DNA of 9,361 bases from an uncultured Armatimonadota bacterium. Its GTDB lineage: Bacteria > Armatimonadota > Fimbriimonadia > Fimbriimonadales > Fimbriimonadaceae. Location of the stretch: the NCBI GenBank assembly GCA_946478935.1, contig CAMLEL010000059.1, positions 1 through 9,361 on the forward strand. Direction: 5' to 3'. The notes under the pieces are model-generated. The model worked only from the letters and a program-made list of their open reading frames with translations. It did not search any database and had not been told where the DNA came from. Shown here one piece after another: positions 1 to 6,323 of this stretch. Positions within the stretch are counted from its first letter, which is position 1; the number at the start of each line of letters is the position of its first letter. Position numbers and translations under genes: made by a program.

Positions 1-1721
1 TTATCATCTTGAAATGAACGATAGGCTCGGATGTGCATGATCCTCTCGCCATCATCTAACGGAAACCGAACCACTTCATCCAAGTCCGATTCGCCTGACC
101 GCAACTGTTGGATGGCTTTCATGAAGCGATCCCGATCTTCCACGTCAATCTTGGAGCTAAGGTCTCTCGCAAGAAGCCCCCCCTCGTTGAATTCTTGTCC
201 GACAAGTGAGAATAGGTTGCGAGACCACTCCACGCTTTCGTCCGAGTAATCGACATAAAAAGAACCGGTTGATGTGGCCACTTCGGCGAATTCCATTTGG
301 GCGGTGCGGCGCTTTAACTCCTCCCGCTTCTCAATCGCCTCAGACACGTCCTGACACGTACCCGTCAGGCTGACCGTCCGACCATTTACCCGCAGCGGCT
401 TACCAATGGCGTGAATCCACCGCTTGCCTTCAGGCAGGTGCAGCAAATATTCGCATTCAAAGGGCTCGCCCAATTCAATCGACCGAGTCATCCGAGCAAC
501 GAATTCATCGCGATGCGCGGGGAGTATCGAAGCCAAAAAGTCCTCGTCCGTTGGCGGGCCCGAGCCGATTTCCCGTCCGAAGAGCCGGTACATATTGTCG
601 GACCAAATCGCGTAGCCGTCCTCTATGTGCCAAACGTAACTTCCAAGTTTGGCGGCTTTTTCTGCGGCTTGCAAAGCCGCTTGCCGACTGGCCAATTCCG
701 TCGAGTACTCGTGAAGTTCGGTAATGTCCTGGATCGTTCCGTTGAGAGTCAGCCGACTTGACGCCGATTCAATGACTCGGGCGATTGAACGCACCCATCG
801 TTGGCGTCCCGAAGCCAGACACAGGCGATAGGTCTCATCGAATGGACTCCTTTGGTCGATCGATCGACGAACGGCTTCAATCACACGATCTGAGTCTTGA
901 GGATGAATGAGATCCAGGAACTCGGTAGCGGAGAAATCTCCGGGTCGCGGCTCCATTTCAAAGAGCGCGAACAGGTTTTCTGACCAGCGCCCTGTTTGAG
1001 TCTCGTAGTCGTATTCATAATGGCCGAGCTTTGTCAACGCTTGGGCCTGCTCCAAACGATAACGCTGATTCTCTACCGAATGCCGAAGCATGACCTGATC
1101 ATGAACGTCAGTCGCGGTGCCGATCCATTGGACGACTTCTCCCTCTTCGTTTCGGACCGGCAGAGATCGGCAAATATGCCATCGGTACGTACCATCTTGC
1201 TTGCGAATGCGAATTTCAATTTCGGCCGACATGGCTTGGAGTGATCGGATGCTCAATTCGTCGCCGACTCCACCCAGATCTTCGCGATGGATAAGGCGCA
1301 TCCATCCACCTCGCAACGCGCGAACTGGGGTCAAGCCGGTGTACTCGTAAAAGCGGTGGTTGAAAAACCTGGCCTTACCGCTGGCATCGGCTACAAACAC
1401 GATCTGGGGCATCGCATCGGCCAACAGACGCCATTGCTGCTCGCTTGCTCGAAGCTTCTTCTCCGCAAGAATTCGCTGATGGATTTCCGATTCGAGCTCA
1501 TCCTTCTCGCTTTGAATGGCTTGAATCGAGCGATCACTGAGGGTAGCGATGATTTCCGCGCGAGACCCTGCGCCCACTTTTTGGCGGATTCGCTGCCAGT
1601 AGGTCCGGACCGTGTCCGGACTCAGGCCAAGCTCTTGGGCCACCTGTTTATCGGCGTAACCCTGCTTCGAAAGGCGCAAAACACGCTCTTCCTGCCTTGA
1701 TAACTGAATCCCCCGTGACAT
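1..1721 (-). CDS. LuxR-type HTH plus multi-PAS sensory regulator (3' end outside window)
   Basis: This open frame starts at ATG 1721-1719 and runs 573 codons without a stop to the left edge, so the C-terminus is missing. Residues about 6-55 form a LuxR/FixJ-type helix-turn-helix (YADKQVAQELGLSPDTVRTY and following). Residues about 60-95 are a charged, probably coiled-coil linker. Four PAS-like units follow, about 95-208, 228-338, 355-465 and 480 to the end. Three have a PAS_3-type ending: RWHICRSLPV...GTATDV, RWVRSIARVI...GTIQDI and RWIHAIGKPL...GTCQDV. No membrane segment is visible, so it is likely cytoplasmic, sensing a ligand or redox state and controlling transcription. Most LuxR-type regulators carry the HTH at the C-terminus; here it is N-terminal. 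A kinase, GGDEF or other output domain could follow beyond the edge. A weak GGGA lies just before the start. The PAS ligand cannot be read from the sequence. Confidence 0.85.
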   Translation of the reverse strand, partial: MSRGIQLSRQEERVLRLSKQGYADKQVAQELGLSPDTVRTYWQRIRQKVGAGSRAEIIATLSDRSIQAIQSEKDELESEIHQRILAEKKLRASEQQWRLLADAMPQIVFVADASGKARFFNHRFYEYTGLTPVRALRGGWMRLIHREDLGGVGDELSIRSLQAMSAEIEIRIRKQDGTYRWHICRSLPVRNEEGEVVQWIGTATDVHDQVMLRHSVENQRYRLEQAQALTKLGHYEYDYETQTGRWSENLFALFEMEPRPGDFSATEFLDLIHPQDSDRVIEAVRRSIDQRSPFDETYRLCLASGRQRWVRSIARVIESASSRLTLNGTIQDITELHEYSTELASRQAALQAAEKAAKLGSYVWHIEDGYAIWSDNMYRLFGREIGSGPPTDEDFLASILPAHRDEFVARMTRSIELGEPFECEYLLHLPEGKRWIHAIGKPLRVNGRTVSLTGTCQDVSEAIEKREELKRRTAQMEFAEVATSTGSFYVDYSDESVEWSRNLFSLVGQEFNEGGLLARDLSSKIDVEDRDRFMKAIQQLRSGESDLDEVVRFPLDDGERIMHIRAYRSFQDD

Positions 1722-1733
1722 CTTCCCAAATCA

Positions 1734-1748
1734 CAACCGCTGGGGTTG
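1734..1748. repeat. Short inverted repeat upstream of the HTH-PAS gene
   Basis: CAACC at 1734-1738 and GGTTG at 1744-1748 are exact inverted arms around a five-base loop. They lie 12 bases before the start codon of the HTH-PAS gene, in the 43-base gap after the HAD gene. This could be an autoregulatory operator or a leader hairpin, but a five-base stem is short enough to be chance. No run of T follows on either strand, so it does not look like an intrinsic terminator. Confidence 0.2.
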
Positions 1749-1764
1749 CGTTTACAAATGTAGT

Positions 1765-2436
1765 CTAGTTTTCGCCAGATGCAAAGCTGGAGGGTAAAAC
1801 GTGACTAAATTCAGGCGACAGGAGTCCTATTTCAACCAATGCGTTTTGGATTTGCCCTGCGGTTGGAATAGAAGGGTCGACGCCAAACACCCGCCAACCG
1901 AGATGCGCGGCCGTTTCAAGATTGACCAATGTGTCATCGAAAAAAACGATATCTTGCCCGGTGGCGCCGCTCAGTTCTTCGAACTTTGCGAAGATTGCGG
2001 GATCCGGCTTTTGCAGACCGAGGATATGAGAAGCGATCCTGAGCTTCAGGTGTTCATTGGCCGGAAATCTTCCTGACTCGTTCATGTCTTCCCAGTGGAG
2101 TTCGTTGGTGTTCGAAAGACAGGCCGTGACGATGCCACTTGCGTTGAGGGCGGCGACAATTTCCTCCACGCCATCATGAGGCTCCAACATGATATGGCGG
2201 TGAACCCGATCAGCCTCTCTGGGAGTAATGCCCAGATACTCGCTAAGGCTATCAAGGTATTCGACGCGGCCCATGCTTCCGCCCTGATACGGATCGAATG
2301 GTGGAGCGTCCAAAAGGCTCGCCTCGGGCGGAACGCGGTCGGAGATGACGATGCCGGCATGACCTGCGGCTTCGTGCCAGAAGTGAGTGATTCGGATCAG
2401 CACACCGCCGACGTCGAAACAGACCACTCTCGCCAT
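1765..2436 (-). CDS. HAD-superfamily (subclass IA) phosphatase
   Basis: This is a 223-residue HAD-like hydrolase, probably a cytoplasmic phosphatase acting on a small phosphorylated metabolite. All four HAD motifs are visible. Motif I is FDVGGVL with nucleophile Asp8, motif II is ACLSNT with Ser108, motif III is Lys143 in GLQKPDP, and motif IV is FFDD with Asp167-Asp168. The second Asp of the usual DxD is Gly, as in many HAD-IA and YihX-like members with a D-x-G-G/N-V motif. Residues about 15-95 would be the helical cap. ATG 2436 is chosen because it places motif I at the N-terminus as in the family. A longer frame from TTG 2478 adds 14 unconserved residues and would overlap the divergent gene. 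No clear Shine-Dalgarno precedes ATG 2436. It is divergent from the ApnL-like gene, so it may dephosphorylate an intermediate of that pathway, but this is inference. The substrate is unknown. Confidence 0.88.
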   Translation of the reverse strand: MARVVCFDVGGVLIRITHFWHEAAGHAGIVISDRVPPEASLLDAPPFDPYQGGSMGRVEYLDSLSEYLGITPREADRVHRHIMLEPHDGVEEIVAALNASGIVTACLSNTNELHWEDMNESGRFPANEHLKLRIASHILGLQKPDPAIFAKFEELSGATGQDIVFFDDTLVNLETAAHLGWRVFGVDPSIPTAGQIQNALVEIGLLSPEFSHVLPSSFASGEN

Positions 2437-2459
2437 TCGCACAGTTATACTCGGATGAG
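2437..2459. promoter_or_regulatory. 23-base divergent gap with overlapping -10-like hexamers
   Basis: The start codons of the HAD gene (minus) and the ApnL-like gene (plus) are only 23 bases apart. TATACT at 2446-2451 resembles a plus-strand -10 box, and the complement of 2444-2449 reads TATAAC for the minus strand, overlapping it. A plus-strand start about seven bases downstream would give an almost leaderless mRNA. I see no good -35 hexamer at 17-base spacing, so the promoter assignment is weak. Any promoter for either gene must overlap the coding region of the other. Confidence 0.25.
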
Positions 2460-3833
2460 ATGAGCCAGGAACGTCCAATACGATTAAATGCAGGCTCCTT
2501 TAGCCTTGACTTTGAGCGGTGGAGCGGATGGATCCGCTGGATCCGAATGGGTGGTGAGGAGATGGTGCGCGCCATCTATGCCAATGTGCGAGATGCCAAT
2601 TGGAAAACCCTGTCCCAGCGAGTCACGCATTGTCACGTATCTCAGGGCGAGGGCTCCTTCTCGGCTCAGTGGAACATCGAGCTCAATGACCTCGATTTCT
2701 CGTGGGAAGGGCGATTGGAGTGCGACGGAGCGTTGTTAACCGTTGACTGGATCGGCCGCTCACATCAAGCCGTGACCACGCGGCGCACCGGCGTCTGCGT
2801 TCTGCATCCAATGGAGCTGCGCGCGTCTCCATGTGAAGTCGGGCACTCAGACGGCACTGTTGAAGAAGGGTCGTTTCCCGATTTCATCCAACCCGACCAG
2901 CCGTTTCTCAATATTCAATCCATCCAATATCGCCGTGGCGATTCCGTGGCTCGAATCCAATTTGATGGAGAGACCTTTGAAATGGAGGATCAGCGCAATT
3001 GGACCGATGCCTCCTACAAAACCTACTGTCGACCCCAAGCTTGGCCACAACCTTACGAGATTGCTGACGGAGAAGAGATTCACCATCAAGTCCAGATCAC
3101 TGGCAGTTCGTCGGACGCATGGCAACCAGGTTGCCGAGCAGAACTTCACCGAACCGGACAAGTGTGCCGCCTGCCAAGACTCGGCGTTGTTTCGAAGCGG
3201 CCAGTGGATGGACTTGCGTTTGTGCTGGATCCCGAGGATTTACTCGACTGGACTCCTGCGGGCTTGGGACGGATGTACGCCGTATCTGGTCAGTTTGTCG
3301 AGCTGAACAGAAACCGTCCAGATATGGATGAATGGGATGGTGTTGCCTACCAGGCAACACCGCAAGTTCACGCGTTCGACGAACGCTCCATCATGGAAAA
3401 CGTTTTTGGATTAGCCGAGACCGTTCGAACGGCCAGAGCGATTGCCAATGACAGGTTTGTTTGTGTTGGCCCTGTTCGCATGCGGCGCACCAACGTCGGT
3501 CGGGACCCACGATTGGATGATCCGATCGGTCCAGCCTGGTTCTTGGCGAGCATGGTTGTGTTGGCATCGGCAGGAGCAGACGCGGTTTGCTTCATGGAAG
3601 AAGGCGATTTCCGTGGCCCGATGAGAGAGGCCCTGGACTTGCTCAGCGCCGACTCTGAAATCGAGTTGCTGGACTGTGATATGCCTTACCGGTGTCTCGG
3701 CTTCCGGTTGGACGGCACAACGATTCTGATCAACCTGAGACCCTATGCAACTTCCGTTCACTTTGAAAACGACATAGAGCTTGAGCCCTATCAAATTTGG
3801 ATACAGGGACAAGAGCCAAAAGAAACACCATAA
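2460..3833 (+). CDS. D-apionate lactonase (ApnL)-like protein with shortened TIM-barrel region
   Basis: This is a 457-residue soluble protein with no signal peptide. Residues about 8-215 resemble the N-terminal beta domain of D-apionate lactonase (ApnL), which hydrolyses D-apionolactone to D-apionate in apiose catabolism. The features I recall as typical are the IYANVRDANW stretch (39-48), TGVCVLHP (110-117) and FEMEDQRNWTDASYKTY (173-189). Later blocks also match the family: ELNRNRP (281-287), PQVHAFDERSIMEN (301-314) and VGPVRMRRTN (336-345). Between PRLG (239-242) and ELNRNRP there are only about 40 residues, where full-length family members (about 600 residues) have well over 100. Most of the first half of the barrel is therefore missing, with the frame kept open. 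The assignment rests on remembered family motifs, not a search, and activity as a lactonase is uncertain. The start is ATG 2460 with a weak GGA four bases upstream. The isomerase gene follows 13 bases downstream, so the two are probably cotranscribed. Confidence 0.72.
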   Translation: MSQERPIRLNAGSFSLDFERWSGWIRWIRMGGEEMVRAIYANVRDANWKTLSQRVTHCHVSQGEGSFSAQWNIELNDLDFSWEGRLECDGALLTVDWIGRSHQAVTTRRTGVCVLHPMELRASPCEVGHSDGTVEEGSFPDFIQPDQPFLNIQSIQYRRGDSVARIQFDGETFEMEDQRNWTDASYKTYCRPQAWPQPYEIADGEEIHHQVQITGSSSDAWQPGCRAELHRTGQVCRLPRLGVVSKRPVDGLAFVLDPEDLLDWTPAGLGRMYAVSGQFVELNRNRPDMDEWDGVAYQATPQVHAFDERSIMENVFGLAETVRTARAIANDRFVCVGPVRMRRTNVGRDPRLDDPIGPAWFLASMVVLASAGADAVCFMEEGDFRGPMREALDLLSADSEIELLDCDMPYRCLGFRLDGTTILINLRPYATSVHFENDIELEPYQIWIQGQEPKETP

Positions 3834-3846
3834 TGGACTTTGCGTG

Positions 3847-4611
3847 ATGAAGATCGGGATCGGCAGCTATGCATATGCCTGGAATATTCAGCGGGGCATG
3901 ACAGCCGAGGAACTCCTTGATGAGACGATTCGGGTTCGAGCGAACGTCCTTCAAGTCTGCGATAACCTGGATCTTAAGCAGATTGACTGGAAGTCCCTTT
4001 CCCAAAGAGCCAAGGATCATGGAGTCGAACTCCAAATCGGCAACATTGGCGGGCCCGAGCAAGTGATCGAGGCGGCCGAAATCGCCCGCATCATCGGATC
4101 GCCCATCGTTCGCTTTGTGATCGGACCCGCCTGCGCGACGCAAAGCGTAGCCGAGATTGCCGATGACTTTCGGGAACCGGCACGGATATGCCGTGAGAAT
4201 GGCGCTCGCCTGGCGATCGAGAATCAAGATTATTTTCGCGCTCGGCAGTTTGCCGAGATGGTGGGCATGATCGGGCATGACGCCGCCATCACACTTGACA
4301 CGGCGAACTCATTGTCCAATCTCGAGGGCACAGAGTGTTTGATGGATCATCTCGCGCCTCAGGTCATTTGCCTGCATGCGAAAGATGTTGTCGTTGAACG
4401 AGAATTCCATATGTTCGGATTTCGGGTATTCGGAGTTCAAGCGGGGCTGGGCGCAGTCGATTTTGCCTTTCTGAAATCAAAGCTGATCGCCTTGCAATCG
4501 GTCATCTTGGAGCAGTGGGTACCCATGGCAAACAATCAGCCGCCATTGGCCAACGAGCGAGAGATGGTCGCGCCCGGAATCGACTACCTGCGCGGAGTTT
4601 GGGCCAGCTGA
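3847..4611 (+). CDS. Sugar phosphate isomerase/epimerase (xylose isomerase-like TIM barrel)
   Basis: This 254-residue cytoplasmic protein fits the AP-endonuclease-2/xylose-isomerase-like TIM barrel family (COG1082), which isomerises or epimerises sugars, keto-sugars or inositol derivatives with a divalent metal. The probable metal ligands are at strand ends in the expected order: Glu125 (RLAIENQDYF), Asp151 (ITLDTANS), His177 (ICLHAKDV) and Glu222 (VILEQW). The length is at the short end of the family. ATG 3847 is chosen because MKIGIGSYAY is the typical first strand; a longer frame from 3781 would overlap the upstream gene by 53 bases. GGA at 3835-3837, nine bases before the ATG, is a modest ribosome site. 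It lies 13 bases after the ApnL-like gene, suggesting a shared sugar-acid pathway. The exact substrate cannot be read. Its stop codon abuts that of the convergent permease gene. Confidence 0.87.
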   Translation: MKIGIGSYAYAWNIQRGMTAEELLDETIRVRANVLQVCDNLDLKQIDWKSLSQRAKDHGVELQIGNIGGPEQVIEAAEIARIIGSPIVRFVIGPACATQSVAEIADDFREPARICRENGARLAIENQDYFRARQFAEMVGMIGHDAAITLDTANSLSNLEGTECLMDHLAPQVICLHAKDVVVEREFHMFGFRVFGVQAGLGAVDFAFLKSKLIALQSVILEQWVPMANNQPPLANEREMVAPGIDYLRGVWAS

Positions 4612-4614
4612 TCA
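4609..4614. other. Zero-gap convergent junction with stops sharing TGATCA
   Basis: The plus-strand isomerase ends with TGA at 4609-4611 and the minus-strand permease ends with TGA read from TCA at 4612-4614. The two stops form the palindrome TGATCA with no base between the genes. No hairpin with a T-run is visible on either side, so transcripts from both operons probably run into the opposite gene or end by a factor-dependent route. Confidence 0.8.
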
Positions 4615-5436
4615 CTTGCCGCCCAAGCCGCTTAACTGAATGCCTTTCATGAAATAGCGTTGGGCACAAAAGAACAGGACCACCGTCGGAAGAATGTGAA
4701 TCAGTGAAGCGGCCATCAACTGGTTGGTCTCCGACGCATAGCTGTCCTGGAACATTCGCAATCCGATTGAAACGGTGTACTTTTCTGGTGAATTCAAGTA
4801 GATCAACGGGCCATTGAACTCGTCCCAATGAGCAATAAAACTTAGTACGGCGACGGTGGCGATGACAGGGCCGGACAAGGGGAGAAGTATCTTCCACCAG
4901 ATGCGGAAAAATCCGGCTCCATCGAGCATCGCCGCCTCGTCGAATTCCCGGGGAATCGTCTGAAAAAACTGACGCATCAGGAAGATGTTGAAGGCCCCGC
5001 CACCAAACAGTGAGGGAATGATCAGCGGATAGAAGGTATCGATTGCCCCGAGTTCGCGCCAGATCATAAACACAGGGATCATCGTCACTTGTCCGGGCAG
5101 CATCATGGTTGCCAACATCGTGAAGAACATCACATTTCGCCCCCGGAACTGAAACCTTGCAAACCCGTAAGCGACCAGTGAGCCGGTCACCACTGTCGCC
5201 AGCGTCGTGACCAGCGTGATGAAGAACGTGTTCCCGACCCATTGCGTGAATGGCAATGCTGTCCAAGCTTTGGGAAAGTTTTCCCAAAGGGGAGGATTTG
5301 GAATCCACTGGGGCGGAAACTGGAATACATCCTGATTGTCTTTCAGTGCAGTGGAAACGGTCCACAGGAAGGGAATCAGGAATAGAGCACCCAAAATCGC
5401 CAACAGCGTGTATGTGACGACTTTGCCGTAGTTCAC
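4612..5436 (-). CDS. Carbohydrate ABC transporter permease, MalG type
   Basis: This 274-residue inner-membrane protein is the second permease of a CUT1-type sugar importer. About six hydrophobic segments are visible, the first at about 7-27. The cytoplasmic EAA loop that contacts the ATPase is clear: EFDEAAMLDGAG at 164-175 followed by ILLP at 183-186. The C-terminus GIQLSGLGGK resembles the usual G-x-x-x-GA-x-K-G tail. GTG 5436 is chosen as start: it overlaps the TGA of the upstream permease gene as GTGA and has a strong GGAGG four bases before it. An upstream in-frame ATG at 5463 would add nine residues and overlap the neighbour more. Translational coupling to the MalF-like gene is likely. 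No ATPase gene is in the window, so a shared MsmX-like ATPase elsewhere is probable. The substrate is unknown. Confidence 0.93.
   Translation of the reverse strand: MNYGKVVTYTLLAILGALFLIPFLWTVSTALKDNQDVFQFPPQWIPNPPLWENFPKAWTALPFTQWVGNTFFITLVTTLATVVTGSLVAYGFARFQFRGRNVMFFTMLATMMLPGQVTMIPVFMIWRELGAIDTFYPLIIPSLFGGGAFNIFLMRQFFQTIPREFDEAAMLDGAGFFRIWWKILLPLSGPVIATVAVLSFIAHWDEFNGPLIYLNSPEKYTVSIGLRMFQDSYASETNQLMAASLIHILPTVVLFFCAQRYFMKGIQLSGLGGK
5433..5436 (-). other. GTGA stop-start overlap of the two permease genes
   Basis: The TGA stop of the MalF-like gene (5435-5433) and the GTG start of the MalG-like gene (5436-5434) share bases in the string GTGA. This is the classical arrangement for translational coupling and keeps the two permeases at similar levels. 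Confidence 0.8.
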
Positions 5437-6323
5437 TTTGCCTCCGCCTCGTAATGCACCCATCGCTTCGATGTCCAGAATTGGATCGCAGTGATGGCAA
5501 GGAGGATCAGGAAGAGTAGCCAAGCCATTGCGCTGGCCTTGCCAAGCTTGAAGTACTCAAATGCGTTTCTGAAGAGGCTCAGGGAATAGAACAACGTCGA
5601 GTTGTTCGGCCCTCCCCCCGTCATCATGTAGGCCGTGGTGAAGACTTGGAATGCGCCGATAAAACCTAGAATGAAGTTGAAGAAGATCACTGGGGAAAGC
5701 TGCGGAACCGTTACAAATCGAAACTGGCTCCAAGCGGATGCACCGTCGATCTTGGCCGCCTCATAGTAGCTTTCAGAGATCCCTTGTAATCCGGCAAGGA
5801 AGATCACCATCCGCCCGCCGCCGATCCCCCAAAGAGACATCAAAATGAACGCGCTCAGCGCATACCGCTCGTCGGCGAGCCATTCCGCTCCTGAGAACCC
5901 AAACATCCCGAGAGCCCAATTCAGCAGCCCATAGTCTGAGTTGAATATCCACGCCCAAAGCAGAGAAGAAGCAGCCGCCGGGACGAGTGAAGGGAGATAG
6001 AACAGCGTTCGGAACAGCCGTTGGCCGCGCACTTTTTGATTCAATAAAATCGCCAGGGCAAGGGAACCAGCGATACCGAGCGGTACAGATACCAGTGCAT
6101 AAATCAGCGTGACCTTCAATGACTTCCAGAACAGCGGGTCTTGAAAAAGCAATCTCTGGTAATTCGTTCCGCCAATCCATTCCACCCGTGAGAGGTCATA
6201 TTTGGTGAAACTCAGATAGAGCGAAATGAGCATGGGCCCAGCGGTAAACGCCAAAAAACCCAGGAGCCACGGTAGCGTAAAGAGAAACCCAGCCGTCGAG
6301 CGCTTGAAAGAAGCGGACTTTAT
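5433..6323 (-). CDS. Carbohydrate ABC transporter permease, MalF type, apparent AUA start
   Basis: This inner-membrane permease pairs with the MalG-like protein to form the channel of a sugar importer. From the proposed start it has 296 residues, with hydrophobic segments near 12-38, 70-95, 105-127, 155-180, 212-232 and 265-283. The EAA loop is SYYEAAKIDGASAW (185-198) followed by VTVPQLSP (204-211), as in MalF-type subunits. No ATG, GTG or TTG lies in frame between the binding-protein stop and TTG 6254. Starting at TTG 6254 would cut the first membrane helix in half. Reading up to the codon ATA at 6323-6321 restores a full family-like N-terminus: a short basic leader KSASFKRS and then AGFLFTLPWLLGF. 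That ATA overlaps the upstream TAA stop as ATAA and has GGAGGA nine bases before it. If an AUA start is rejected, the fallback start is TTG 6254 (273 residues). Function is certain; the start codon is not. Confidence 0.88.
   Translation of the reverse strand: MKSASFKRSTAGFLFTLPWLLGFLAFTAGPMLISLYLSFTKYDLSRVEWIGGTNYQRLLFQDPLFWKSLKVTLIYALVSVPLGIAGSLALAILLNQKVRGQRLFRTLFYLPSLVPAAASSLLWAWIFNSDYGLLNWALGMFGFSGAEWLADERYALSAFILMSLWGIGGGRMVIFLAGLQGISESYYEAAKIDGASAWSQFRFVTVPQLSPVIFFNFILGFIGAFQVFTTAYMMTGGGPNNSTLFYSLSLFRNAFEYFKLGKASAMAWLLFLILLAITAIQFWTSKRWVHYEAEAK
5441..5445 (-). promoter_or_regulatory. Shine-Dalgarno GGAGG deciding the MalG-like start
   Basis: On the minus strand GGAGG is followed by CAAA and then GTG, giving a four-base spacing. 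It lies inside the last codons of the upstream permease and is the main reason to choose GTG 5436 over ATG 5463. Confidence 0.75.

Noticed and set aside
411..761. A 116-codon plus-strand open frame
   Set aside because: It lies wholly antisense to the HTH-PAS gene, whose translation shows clear PAS motifs, and its product has no recognisable domain.
1287..1700. A 137-codon plus-strand open frame
   Set aside because: It is antisense to the HTH and first PAS domain. The sequence is low in conserved features and has no ribosome site I could support.
2527..2545. Repeated GGATCCG units near the start of the ApnL-like gene
   Set aside because: The two copies encode the local WIRWIR residues. There are no further copies, so this is not a repeat array.
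4645..4654. Perfect 10-base palindrome TTTCATGAAA near the convergent junction
   Set aside because: It lies inside the MalG-like coding sequence (YFMKG), has no T-run after it, and is short enough to be chance.
4502..5500. A 332-codon minus-strand frame overlapping the MalG-like gene
   Set aside because: It is a shifted frame of the permease. Its product is rich in Arg, His and Ser without membrane segments, while the neighbouring frame gives an intact permease with an EAA loop.
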